64,000 bases of DNA from Chiua virens (Eukaryota > Basidiomycota > Agaricomycetes > Boletales > Boletaceae). Every line of letters starts with the position of its first letter. The first letter of the stretch is position 1. The stretch is taken from contig JAHNUO010000042.1 of assembly GCA_019787685.1 (NCBI GenBank), positions 62,001 through 126,000 on the forward strand. The letters run 5' to 3'. The notes below the pieces were generated by a model. It saw only the letters and a program-made list of their open reading frames with translations. It made no database searches and was not told the DNA's origin. Positions 12,201 through 22,950 of this stretch are shown piece after piece. The position numbers and the translations under genes are program-made.

Positions 12201-13310
12201 ACCGCGATTGGGTGGATGACCCTAGAGGGCACCAAGGTTGCGGAGACGGACTTGCACTCGAAGACAGCTAGTATCTTGGGCATATCACGTGACCAAGCAA
12301 AAGTGTTCAATTATTCGCGCATCTACGGCGCGGGGATGAAACACGCCGTCTTGTTACTCCTCCAATCGAATGCAGCAATGCAACCCGAGGAAGCGAAAAA
12401 GTTGGCCGAAAATCTCTACGCGTCGACCAAGGGCAAGAATACCCACCGGCCGGACTTGTTTGGGCGCAAGTTTTGGTTTGGTGGCACGGAAAGTTTCGTG
12501 TTCAACAAGCTGGAGGAGATTGCGCTGTCGGATCGACCGCAGACGCCAGCGCTGGGATGTGGGATCACGGCAGCGCTCTCCAAGGACAATTTGCCCGACG
12601 AGTTTGGGTCTGATTACATGACGTCCCGGATCAATTGGGTCGTCCAATCGTCTGGCGTGGATTATCTCCATCTCTTGCTTGTCGCGATGGATCATCTCAC
12701 TCGGACGTACGACATCGATGCCCGTTTCCTCATTTCGGTGCACGATGAACTGCGGTACCTCGTTTCCGAGGCGGACAAGTACCGTGCGGCGCTGGCGTTG
12801 CAGATCGCGAACGTGTGGACGCGCTGTCTGTTTGCGTTCAAGTTGGGCATGGATGATCTGCCACAAGGCGTGGCGTTCTTCTCCGCCGTGGATGTTGACC
12901 GGGTGTTGAGAAAGGAGGTGGACATGACGTGTGAGACGCCGTCACATCCGTGGGCGATTCCGCCGGGGGAGAGTTTGGATATCGCTCAGACGCTGGCATG
13001 GACGGGTGGGTCGCTCTGGCGGGATGGTCGACCGATGGAGGAGAGTGGGATCGTGGAGGGCTCGGAGGGGTATCAGCGGCCAGATTGTCTGGTGCATCGG
13101 GCGAAGAGCGCTGCGTTTTTGCGGGCACAGGCGACGGATGACGTGGCGGAGGTGCGTCATCTTGCGAAGCAGGGCCGCGGGCGGGCGATGCGGTTGGCGA
13201 ACGTGCGGGAAGGCGCCAAGGGAACACGGCAGCGTCGGGTGCAAGGTGGGGAGGTTCATGTGGACAGAGGTGTGTGGATGGCTATGCAGGAGGTGATGAA
13301 GGGCTCTTGA
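9252..13310 (+). CDS. MIP1: Mitochondrial DNA polymerase gamma, catalytic subunit
   Basis: Exons 9252-9444, 9500-10905 and 10953-13310 give 1,318 residues. Introns are 55 and 47 nt. The family A polymerase copies and proofreads mitochondrial DNA. The Arg/Ser-rich start (MLNTLRTSPPLTRKLHIPS) fits a mitochondrial presequence. Exonuclease motifs: FDVETM near residue 203 (Exo I), VGHNVSYDR near 257 (Exo II), YCANDVFVTHR near 424 (Exo III). Polymerase motifs: GADVDSEEL near 925 (A), RDQAKVFNYSRIYGAG near 979 (B), HDELRYL near 1130 (C). All catalytic acidic residues are present. The spacer between Exo II and III is long and charged, as in fungal enzymes. Splicing of intron 1 creates an ATG (a|tg) at codon 65. 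A decayed copy of the 3' end lies at 22660-22950. Confidence 0.95.
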
Positions 13311-14024
13311 GTGCCGGGCGGATGATTTTCGAGGTTAAATTACATGAGTCACAAACTCGTAGTGTTACAGTACGTCTCTGATAATTCATACCGGGGATGA
13401 CATCGACTATTCGGGCCATTTGCACTCGCATTTGTCGGAATATACTTTTTTCGACCTCTGGCCAGTCACAGTGTTTGCCTACCTCCATGGTGAAGTCGTG
13501 ATACGATTCGGATTTCCATGACTTTGGGCCGGAAGTGAGAATCGACTTCGTCGCACCCGGCGCTGGATTCAATCTATGTAAATCGATTGATCGTGTCACA
13601 CAAGATACAATTTGCAATACTCCAACTTGTGGACAAAATATTCTTCAAGCACTCTTCGGGTTGGCATCGCTTCGGCGTCATGGCTCTACGGCTGAGACCT
13701 GCTGATCCAGCGCTGTACGTTGCAGTTGTGCACATGATGTTGAATGGGGTAGGAACGACGGGATCGAGCCAGGCTGGTGATGCGCTCGCATATCATAAGT
13801 TGCGAGCAGCTGATCCCCGGACTGCGGACGAGGTTCAAATATGGAACCCAAGTTGAACTCGACTGCGGGACTATCAGCATCAAGCTGCTTACTCATCATT
13901 TCTTCGATAGGCACTTGTCAGGACCGTACTCGATCTTTTGCTACCTAGGACTGCTACAGCGTTCCTGGTCGTTCCACCATCTCTGATTTTCAACGCTTCA
14001 CTTTTCGTAGGCTGAAACTGAGTC
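13311..14024. other. Intergenic region between MIP1 and the kinase gene
   Basis: No frame above 90 codons and no splice-linked exons. It should hold the MIP1 3' UTR and the kinase promoter. Confidence 0.5.
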
Positions 14025-17000
14025 ATGACGGCACTGGCATACGACACGTAAGTTGGTTTGCCTTCCATTGGCGTTCGGTTTCTGATCCGAGTCCGTCCTG
14101 TAGATTCGATGATTTACCAGCTTTGGATCTTACCGCTAAGATAACGAAGTTAGATGCCCTATACTCCATGGCTGGAGGGTTTGGCGATGTTTACAAAGCT
14201 CACTATACAAGCAATGAAGGAGTCAGTGAGGTACGAACATTTAGCCTTGTACCCATCGTTGCCATAATCTCACATTTTTCTTAGGTGGCAGTGAAAACGT
14301 TCCGGTTCAATTTCACGGTGTACGGACACGCAGAAAAAGCAGGCAAGATTGCCAAGGTATGTATCCGACCCGAAAATATGATTTGATCGCTGCACTGGGC
14401 CTGATCGTGGCTGGTCTACTATAGATGATTCGCCGAGAGCTTGGAGTCTGGAGAAGGCTCTGCCATCCTAAAATCGTCCCGTTTCTGGGGATCACGTATG
14501 ACTTCGAAAGAAATGGAACCACGTCCTTAGTGTCTGAGTGGATGTCCAACGGAACACTTCGAGACTTCCTCGCACGGAACGACGATCGGCTCGCGGTCAC
14601 CCAACGGTTGCAACTTGTGAGTTCCGATATTTCAGCCATGTAATCTCTTGGATAATGAGTATATGGCAGCTGTCGGATATCGCCAACGGACTTTTCTACT
14701 GCAAGTGGTTATCCGCCTATGTGGTATCTGTTGGAGATCAGTCCGTAGATAGATCTTCTTATTCACGCTCACTACGTATATACACTACGTTACCATATAT
14801 GGACATCGACCGTACTTTTACTCACGACGCGCCGCATGCCTTCCTCCAGTCTCTTTCACCACGACTGGAGGTAAGCCACGGCATTCCACCCTCGCTTCAC
14901 TATTTACTGACCTACTGTAGTATATTCATACCCTCGTTTAGGTACAGTTCAGTCTCTTTCACCACGACTGGAGTATATTCATACCCTCGTTTAGTCCGTG
15001 TTGAATCACAGGTTATGAGCCCTGCCTAGCGCAGAAAAACAATAATCGAGCCCCATCGAACCCGTTTTTACGCCTCGATCCCCCAGCCTGACGACTCCCA
15101 AAGCGAACTGAGCACTCATCGATCATCAACCATGTCGCAACCTCGCACCACGCCATCCAGGACACCTCGAGAACCCCCTGGTGCATTCGGCCCCAGCGCC
15201 AGCGCCAGAGTGGGCAGGCTTCATCCTGCCGCATTCTCGGGACAAACAGTTGACGACGAGGAGGTCGACAACCAGTCAACCCAGACCACCCACCTTCACC
15301 CAACGGCTTCTCGCCACACCACCCCAGCGCCATCACGCGCACCTAGCAGATCCCCATCCCGCCCTCCCACGCCATACTCAATTGGCATACTCGACGACTA
15401 CACACCCGGCCCTGATGATGAGGCACGCCACCTTCACCCAACACTCCGAAAAAGCATACGCCCTGCCGACTTCAACTATCTTTTAAAACTCAAACCACGG
15501 CTCAGTTCCACCAACTACACCACGTGGCAAACCAACATATACCGCGCGCTACAGATGGAGTCACTCCACTACTACCTTGACCCCACGTTCTCGTGCCCAT
15601 CCATCACAGAGGCGTACGAACACTCTATTCGATGGACCAAGGCCAACCTCTTTGTGTGTACGGTGCTTACTAGCACGATGACAGAGGAGATTGCAGCCCA
15701 GATCGGGCATATCGATAATGCAGCAGAAATGTGGATGGAGGCACGACGCTTATACTCGGGAACTACAGCAACTGATTGGACCCTCGTAATTACTGCCTTA
15801 GTCACCTCACGCTACAAAGACGGCGAGGATGCGGCAGCACACATTGCCAAAATGAGGGCCTATCGTCGCGACCTCATCCTGATGGCACGTGACATTGCGG
15901 ATGAACTATTCGCGTGCTTCTTACGGATCTCAATGCCCCAGACATGGAACTACGTATTTGCTGCCCTACCAGACCGTTACACCTCCACCGAGGTTGAGCG
16001 ACGCATTCGTGACGAATATGGTGTACGCATAAGCCAAACTGGAGGGACTACCAATGCCTTTCAGGCCACGCAATCCAACCCACATCGGAGCCGCACACCC
16101 ATCCCAGGACAGCCATTCTGTGAGAACTGCACCATATCCGGCCACTGGACCAAGGATTGCCGTTCCAAGGGCAAAAAGAGGGACCCTAAAAAGGGGAAGA
16201 AAGACGACACAGACGACGAGAAAGAGAAGGACAAGGGGGACAGAAAAGGGAGCGATAAGTTCAAAAAGAGCAAAGACTACAAGAGACACGGCAAACCATA
16301 CAATAAGAAGGCCAACCAGGCAGTCGCCAACGACTCTACTACTAGTAGCAGCTCAAATGACCAACGCTCTGACTCTAGTCTATCCGCCTACTTCACCGGC
16401 GACCCCTCAGCCTCTCACTCACGCTTCGGGTGGATCCTCGACAGTGGCGCCACAAACCACATATGTACTGAACGTACGGCTTTCACCACATTCACACCCA
16501 CCAACGAATCCATCAAAGGCATCGTCAAAGATGGCCCAGAACTCACAGTCCGTGGCACTGGCACCGTACTGGTACGCGTATCCGTAAAAGGCAAACCTGA
16601 TCGCACGATCAAACTCATCAATGTGAGCTACTGCCCCAACGCACACGATAACCTAATGTCAGAAAGCCGCATGGACCACAAAGGGATGGAGATCACCAAA
16701 CGTGATGGGCGTGTCACCATCAATAACCCTGATGGCGAAACCATTATAGAAGGACGTCTACGAGGAAACCTATATGAAATCAACAGCACAATAGCACCAC
16801 CCTCGTCTACGTTTCACGCTGCCTTCACTGCCCGTTCCGCACCCAACCTCGATCTATGGCATGCACGCCTTGGCCACATCAGCCTCAAAAGCCTACGCTA
16901 CCTCGACCGCCACAATCTCGTGACCGGCATGGATCTTCGAGGCAATGGCGAACTGTCACCATGTGACGGATGTGCCAAGGGCAAGCACCACCAAGCCCCC

Positions 17001-20000
17001 TTCCCACCCGCTTCTACAAACCGGGCCACCGGACGCTTAGAAAGACTCCACATGGACTTACAGGGCCCATTTGACACGTCGGTCCAAGGGTATCGCTACA
17101 CCCTTGCCGTGATCGATGACCATACCCGAAAGGGATGGAAAGAATTCCTAAAAAGCAAAGACGAGGCCCCAGAGTCCATCAAAACCCTTATTGAGAAGCT
17201 CGAAACCCATACCGGCTCACGTGTGAAGACCATACGCTCTGACCGTGGCGGCGAATTTATTGACGGACGACTACAAACCTATTTCAAAAACAAAGGCATC
17301 ACCCACGAACTCTCGGCCCCACACACTCCACAACAAAACGGGATCGCAGAACGCTTCAACCAAACTACGCATGAAAGCGCACTCACAATGCTCGAGCACG
17401 CCGAGATGTCAAAAGGCTTCTGGCCCGAAGCACATGAATATGCCAATTACGTCTGCAATCGCTGCCCCACCAAAGCACTCACACGAACCACACCCAATGA
17501 AGCCTTCTACGGCCGCAAACCCAGCCTCTCTACCCTACGAGTCTTTGGATCCCGCTGCCACGTACGTATCCCCCCTGAACTCCGACGAAAACTCGATCCA
17601 CACTCCATCGACGGAATTCTATGTGGCTTCGAACGTGGATCCAAGGCCTACAAAGTCTGGATCCCATCCAAACACAGATTCACTACATCCCGAGATGTGA
17701 TCGTATACGAAAAAATATCTGATCACACAACCAACCCTGCTTCGAGCAAGGGGGTGTCCAACCCACCAGCAGACTCAGACCTCCCCCCAACTGATGCTCG
17801 GAATGAGGGGGTGAACACTGGGACATCCATCCCGACCATCACAACCACCAACTATGACACAGAAGGCCAACCGGCAGACTCAATCCCACCGCCACCTCCA
17901 CGTCGATCTGAACGTGCAACCCGACCGTCGTGGAAAAAGGAAGCGGCAGATAAACAAGCAGCCAAAGAGTCAGAGGCCCGTGCAGAACGCAAGGCCCTAC
18001 GAGAAGCACGGAAACAACAAGCAGCTATGGAACTAGTCCAACCACCAGAAACCGGTACCCAGGATATTGCCCAACTGGCTTACGTAGCTGTCCACGGCAA
18101 AGACACGCCATGCAATTACCGTGAAGCCACTTCAGGCCCTGATGCCAATGAATGGTGGAAAGCAATGCACGAGGAGTACAACCTCCTGCAGAAGCGAGGC
18201 ACATGGGAACTTGTCGACCAGCCAAAGGACCGCAAAGTGATCGGATGCCGCTGGACCTACATGATCAAACATGGTCCCAATGGCGAGATCACATGATACA
18301 AGGCCCGATTAGTCGCACAAGGTTTTTCCCAGATCCCTGGCATTGACTACGGCGACACATTCTCCCCAACTGTGCGACTCGATTCACTTCGTGTAATCCT
18401 ACATTACGCAGCAGCACATGGATGGTATCGTGGCCAAGATGACGTCACTGGTGCATTCCTGCACAGTAAGATCGACCATGAGATCTACATGCGACAACCA
18501 GAAGGCTTCTCGGATGGCACAGACAAAGTCGCAAAGCTTCTACTCAGCCTCTACGGGATCAAGCAAGGTTCATACCTATGGAATAAATACATGAACCAGA
18601 AGCTAACTGCGAATGGCTTCACCCGTATCCCGTGCGACCCCGCTGTCTATATCCGCCAAACTGCCTCCGGCGACACAGCCATCACCACAATCCATGTCAA
18701 CAATGCCTTAACTGTTGCCAACTCCCAACAGATGCTGCAAGACACCCGTCAACTCCTCCACACCCTCTTCGAGATGAAAGCGGAAGATCCAGACTGGCTA
18801 ATGGGCGTGAAACTCACCGATAATCGTGAGAACCGTACTGTCACCTTGTCCCAAGCACAATATGCTGAATCACTCCTCAAACGATTCCACATGGATACGT
18901 GCAATCCGGTCAGCACGCCCATGGACCCTGGGATCATCCTAACAAAGGCAGATTGCCCCACAACCGCTGAGGAAAAGAAGGAGATGGCAAACTACCTGTA
19001 CCGCGAAGCCCTCGGCGGCATCACATGGCTTGCAGTCGTCTCACGTCCTGATCTCACCTATGCCGCAAGCCAACTTGGCCAATTCAGTGCTAACCCCGGA
19101 AAAACCCACTGGAAAGCACTCATGCGCGTTTTCAAGTACCTACGGGGCACACATGACCTTGCACTCACTCTTGGCAAGGTATCAGATGCCGATCCCGACA
19201 TCCTCACAGGCCATACGGACGCAAGCTGGGCGCGTGACGCAGACGATCATCGATCGACATCCGGATACATCTTTCAACTCGGTGATGCAGTCATCTCTTG
19301 GAACAGCAAAAAGCAGACCAATGTGGCCACATCGTCATCCGAGGCCGAATACGTTGCACTCGCACACGGTGCCAAGCAGGGACTATGGTTGCGCTATGTC
19401 ACCCGTGACATCAATATTCACGGAGACGCTGAGCCACCAACCACAGAGCTCCTATCCGACAACACTGCTGCCATTGCTATCGCGAGAGAGGCCCGCTTCC
19501 ACGGTCGGAGCCGCCACATCGGAACCCAGTTCCACTTCGTACGGGAGCGCGTCGAGGATGGGACCTTCGAGATTACACACGTCCCTACTGCCGACATGCT
19601 CGCCGACGGTCTCACGAAACCCCTCACTCGCCAGCCTCACCAAACCATGCTAGCTCGTTTCTCATTATCCCCGGCCTGAGGGGGTGTGTTGGAGATCAGT
19701 CCGTAGATAGATCTTCTTATTCACGCTCACTACGTATATACACTACGTTACCATATATGGACATCGACCGTACTTTTACTCACGACGCGCCGCATGCCTT
19801 CCTCCAGTCTCTTTCACCACGACTGGAGGTAAGCCACGGCATTCCACCCTCGCTTCACTATTTACTGACCTACTGTAGTATATTCATACCCTCGTTTAGG
19901 TACAGTTCAGTCTCTTTCACCACGACTGGAGTATATTCATACCCTCGTTTAGTCCGTGTTGAATCACAGTATCTTGGTTGACGTCCTTTGTATAGTGCAT

Positions 20001-20760
20001 TCCTTTCCCATGGTTCACGGTGATCTCACCTGCGTGAGTAATTAAGACGTCTTCGGCCTTTACTAGTATGCGATCATTATAAGACAGACCAACGTGCTAA
20101 TCAATCGAGAACTCAATGCATGTTTGACTGATTTCGGTCTCACCTCCGTGCTGGGAGATCTCCCAGAGACTCTGGGATACCTCCAAATGACTTCTACGAG
20201 GCCGGGTGCTATACGGTATACAGCGCCTGAACTAGTCAACAAAGATGTAGTGATGCAGCCTACGACACAGAGCGACATATATTCTTTCGGGAATCTGGCT
20301 CTTCTTGTGAGCGTATCTTCATGCATAACGTACTTATGCTCATAGGTTCGAGGTCTAGATATTATCTGGAAAACGCCCATGGTCAGAAGTCCAACGAGAC
20401 GTCGCCATTATCATTCGATTGAATTGTGGTGACAAACCCAACCGACCACAGTACCGACAGATAGAAGATAGGCACTGGGAAGATCTGATTGAACGCTGCT
20501 GGTTTCCAGTCAATCAGAGACCCCGTGCCGGGGATATCGTGGCCTCCCTCAAGGTTTTTCTCGGTTTGTGTGTTCCGATCCAGCGTAAGTTCTTACTATG
20601 TACCTCGTCCAACTTCATGACGAAGCCTGAGCTTTCAGATATGCTTCCCGGAGGAAACCGTATTGCTGCGCAAGATGTCGTTTTACGGAACCCTGGTCAC
20701 AACTCGGATATTGCTCAAATGAGGGCGATACAGTGCGTCCATTTACTCTTAGCAAGCGTA
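14025..20760 (+). CDS. TKL-like protein kinase gene carrying a copia element in an intron
   Basis: Exons: 14025-14047, 14104-14230, 14285-14356, 14425-14616, 14670-14700, 19996-20033, 20088-20306, 20359-20584, 20639-~20735. The 3' end is not resolved. All internal joins keep phase. Kinase landmarks appear in order: glycine loop GGFGDVYK, lysine strand VAVKTF, catalytic loop HGDLTCTN, TDFGL, and YTAPEL. The HGDL form and the SDIYSFG motif fit the tyrosine-kinase-like kinases common in Agaricomycetes. The catalytic loop is only in frame if the intron at 14701 uses a GC donor (GCAAGT) and TATAG acceptor; without the transposon this intron is 50 nt. The coding exons are intact, so function depends on whether the 5.3-kb intron is spliced before transcripts end in the LTR. 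A HET gene follows on the same strand. Confidence 0.8.
14724..14728. repeat. Target site duplication GTATC (left copy)
   Basis: GTATC directly precedes the 5' LTR and recurs directly after the 3' LTR at 19969-19973. Five bases is the usual duplication for Ty1/copia integrases. Confidence 0.9.
14729..15010 (+). repeat. 5' LTR of the copia element
   Basis: 282 bp, TG...CA ends. It contains a 45-nt sequence twice: 14847-14870 plus 14921-14941, split by an intron-like 50 nt, and again unsplit at 14950-14994. A CCAGTC/GACTGG stem is present around 14846-14868. Confidence 0.95.
14871..14920 (+). other. Intron-like 50-nt segment inside the LTR
   Basis: It starts GTAAGC, has TTTACTGACC as branch site and ends CTACTGTAG, which is the same size and signal set as the introns of host genes here. 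The flanking 24 and 21 nt occur again directly joined at 14950-14994. The 3' LTR has the same segment at 19829-19878. Confidence 0.8.
15011..15025 (+). other. Primer-binding site matching the anticodon arm of initiator tRNA-Met
   Basis: GGTTATGAGCCCTGC directly follows the LTR. It is complementary to GCAGGGCTCATAACC, the anticodon stem and CAT anticodon of yeast-type initiator tRNA-Met, rather than to a tRNA 3' end with CCA. Drosophila copia uses such an internal half-tRNA primer. Confidence 0.75.
15132..19679 (+). pseudogene. copia gag-pol frame with TGA and altered RT active site
   Basis: A single frame of 1,516 codons is broken only by TGA at 18294-18296, just before the YKARLVAQGF motif. 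Gag: residues ~115-300, with a CCHC zinc knuckle (CENCTISGHWTKDC) near 328. Protease: ILDSGA near 435. Integrase: WHARLGH...CDGC zinc motif near 575, then catalytic D (HMDLQGPF), D (RSDRGGEF) and E (IAERFN) near 643, 704 and 739. Reverse transcriptase starts near 1055; its catalytic box reads HVNN at 18693-18704 where the family has two aspartates. RNase H: TDASWA, TSSSEAEYVA, SDNTAA. Both defects are explained by transitions at CpG sites. Nothing else in the frame looks damaged. Confidence 0.9.
19678..19686 (+). other. Polypurine tract of the copia element
   Basis: GAGGGGGTG lies directly before the 3' LTR and overlaps the gag-pol stop, the expected place for the plus-strand primer. Confidence 0.65.
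19687..19968 (+). repeat. 3' LTR of the copia element
   Basis: 282 bp, read as identical to the 5' LTR, followed by the second GTATC target copy at 19969-19973. Confidence 0.95.
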
Positions 20761-20947
20761 CTTGAAATTAACAGTGGCATGTTTTGAGTCCTCTCACAGG
20801 TGACATATTGGATGCAGGGCAGGCACGAGTATGCAATCGACTTGAGCCTGGCGAGAGGTGTGGGATTATTTTGTGCCATCTTTAACTCAATAATGAACCC
20901 TCAACAGCCTTTCTGGGCCGATATCCGGTTACATTGCGGCACCGAAA

Positions 20948-22432
20948 ATGTTGCTGAATTGCTCCTTGACCAGCTTCGTTGCTGAAGAACTCCGGCGACA
21001 TATATGCACAGACATTCCCCATCGTTTCGTAAACACTTCCACTATGACTTTTGTTGAGCGGATGGACCTTTTTGACATCTTCTCCAAGGAGATCGAGCAC
21101 ATCAGCAACGAGATCAAGAATCAGATGGAACCAAATATGGATGTTAGCGCCCAGACGCCGCAACACATGACTCAAGTTCTGAGGGAGACTATCCAAGACG
21201 TGGTGAAATATGCAACCCTCTCCCATTGCTGGACCAACGATGAACCTAGTTATCGAGGTCTGACTGTTTGGAAACAGCATGAATCGTCTGGATTCAAGAA
21301 GCTATCCCATTTTTGCAGGACGGCAAAACTGCACGGGTACAGTCTCGCTTGGCTGGATACTTGCTGCATTAATGAATCCGACAAAAAGGAGCACACTGAG
21401 GCCGTTCAAATGATGTCTAACTGGTGTGCTCATTCCCATCTGTGCATCGTTTATCTTGCAGATTCTACCTCGTGCTCTGATTTTTCCTCCGACACCTGGT
21501 TCACCCGGAGCTGGCCTCTCGTTGAACTTCTGGTTCCTAGACGAATCAAGTTTTACAACCGAAATTGGCAAGCGTTAACGGATTCTGCCAATGATAAAGA
21601 CGACAAGATCATCACAGACAAAATCTCAGCCGTGACTCGCATCCCTAGAGAAGTCCTTGTCACCGACAACCGTAGAGGGGTGAAAGGGCGAGGCGTTTGG
21701 GAAATCATGTCCTGGGCTTCAAAACGCAAAACGACCCGTGTTGAGGATGCGGCATACTCCTTATGCGGTCTATTTGGAACTACCGTCCAGATCTCGTATG
21801 GCGAGGGCAATCATGCGTTCCACAACCTTCTCAAGGCAATCGTGAAGGGCAAATGCAGCTGGGATATTTTTGCTTGGGCAGGAATCCCTTCTCAACACCA
21901 TCCTGCCCTTCCTTCGTTCCCCAGCTGCTACCCCGAGTTTGACAGCAGCATGGTGGGTCGTGACGTTGGGATGACCGACTTCTCGATCACCATGGATGGG
22001 TGGCACCTAACCTCAGTGCCCCTTATCCCTCTCGATTTTCATTCGTCCGAACCCATGTCATCCGGATCCACCAGAGTAACCCTGAGACCACGACCGACCC
22101 CTGGACTTGGCAGATATGGCGATCTTGCAGTCATATGCGGAACGTTGGGTCTCCGACATCTCCGCTACACCGAGGATTTGCACGCATGTATCCTCAACTA
22201 CCGATCTGCTGGAAAGAAGAACGAAGGCGAGCTTAAGGTTGGAAAGGAGTATGTATGCTTCCTCCTTCACTCCAGGTACTGGCTTCCAGAGGGACCTACG
22301 TGGGTCAAGTTCACTACGGATAACCAGTTGCGGATCTCCTACAGAGAGATGCCTCTCAGGCTCGGTTCTGGGCCACAAGTCAACAGGTTCACCTTTCCAC
22401 TTGAAAATGTCCGCATCGAAGGGCGCTCGTGA
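20948..22432 (+). CDS. HET-domain (heterokaryon incompatibility-type) protein
   Basis: A single frame of 494 residues. The HET domain begins at YATLSHCW (residues 88-95) and continues with AWLDTCCINESDKKEHTEAV, CIVYLADS, WFTRSWPLVELL and, near 275, EDAAYSLCGLFG, the order seen in fungal HET proteins. In ascomycetes such domains trigger cell death on fusion of incompatible mycelia; in basidiomycetes the role is mostly untested. The start ATG at 20948 is the first in the frame, but an upstream spliced exon is possible because the open region before it (20800-20985, other frame) is also free of stops. The C-terminal 170 residues are unrecognised. It follows the kinase gene on the same strand. 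Confidence 0.85.
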   Translation: MLLNCSLTSFVAEELRRHICTDIPHRFVNTSTMTFVERMDLFDIFSKEIEHISNEIKNQMEPNMDVSAQTPQHMTQVLRETIQDVVKYATLSHCWTNDEPSYRGLTVWKQHESSGFKKLSHFCRTAKLHGYSLAWLDTCCINESDKKEHTEAVQMMSNWCAHSHLCIVYLADSTSCSDFSSDTWFTRSWPLVELLVPRRIKFYNRNWQALTDSANDKDDKIITDKISAVTRIPREVLVTDNRRGVKGRGVWEIMSWASKRKTTRVEDAAYSLCGLFGTTVQISYGEGNHAFHNLLKAIVKGKCSWDIFAWAGIPSQHHPALPSFPSCYPEFDSSMVGRDVGMTDFSITMDGWHLTSVPLIPLDFHSSEPMSSGSTRVTLRPRPTPGLGRYGDLAVICGTLGLRHLRYTEDLHACILNYRSAGKKNEGELKVGKEYVCFLLHSRYWLPEGPTWVKFTTDNQLRISYREMPLRLGSGPQVNRFTFPLENVRIEGRS

Positions 22433-22659
22433 TATGTAAGCATATTTGCCCGTCCCGTTGCGTTGGTTTTGGATGTTCACATATATTCCATGATAGCCTG
22501 AGCTTGGTCACAATTGCGCCCCGAGAGCCGTATTATGCTGCGCACTTGGTTCGAGGGCCCAAGACATTAGATACTCGGATACAGAATCGGACCGTGTCGT
22601 GGTGGAAGATGACAGGAGGATGAGAGTTGCTATTCATACTATCTTTCGAGTCTCGACCA

Positions 22660-22950
22660 AGAAGTGGCCGGCCGACGGATGAGCGTACTACGGGCCATTA
22701 TGGTAGTAGGAAGCGGTGAGGGATATCAGCGGCCGGATTGTTTAGTACAACGGTGTTATGACTTTGCCGAGATGACTCGAAGACATCTTGGGTTGCGAGG
22801 CGACGCGGTTGGAGAAAGTGCGGGGGGGGGGGAATGATTTGGTGATGCAGGGGAAGACAATGGAGCCAGGGCCCAGGGATACGGGGGGTCCATGTGGGCA
22901 GAGATGTATGGATGGCGATGCAGAAGGTGATAAAGGCACATGGTCTTGAT
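22660..22950 (+). pseudogene. Decayed copy of the MIP1 3' coding end
   Basis: Blocks match MIP1 positions 13020-13300 in order. GAGGGATATCAGCGGCCGGA corresponds to the bases at ~13070; CGACGCGGTTGG and GAAAGTGCGGG to ~13190-13210; and the final block around 22885-22945, reading GRDVWMAMQKVIK, to DRGVWMAMQEVMK at the end of the polymerase. Between blocks there are deletions and a run of G at 22821-22831. Only the last ~100 codons are represented and frames are lost. It lies after the HET gene, which suggests a segmental duplication rather than a processed copy. Confidence 0.75.

Larger units (their letters stand above)
14729..19968 (+). mobile_element. Ty1/copia LTR retrotransposon, complete, 5,240 bp
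   Basis: Two LTRs of 282 bp (14729-15010, 19687-19968) begin TG and end CA and I see no difference between them. Between them lie a primer-binding site at 15011, a gag-pol frame at 15132-19679 and a purine tract just before the 3' LTR. The order protease, integrase, reverse transcriptase, RNase H places it in Ty1/copia (Pseudoviridae-type). It lies in the same direction as the host kinase gene. The pol frame carries a stop and loss of the reverse transcriptase catalytic pair, so this copy cannot move on its own. Confidence 0.95.
14701..19995 (+). other. GC-AG intron of the kinase gene, expanded by the copia insertion
   Basis: The left part is 14701-14728 (GCAAGT donor) and the right part from 19974 ends TTGAC...TATAG at 19995. 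With the element and one target copy removed the intron is 50 nt. GT-donor alternatives give the wrong frame for the HGDL catalytic loop. Confidence 0.8.

Noticed and set aside
14538..15029. 163-codon frame across the kinase exon and 5' LTR
   Set aside because: It runs through an intron and into the LTR; the kinase exons and the LTR structure explain the DNA fully.
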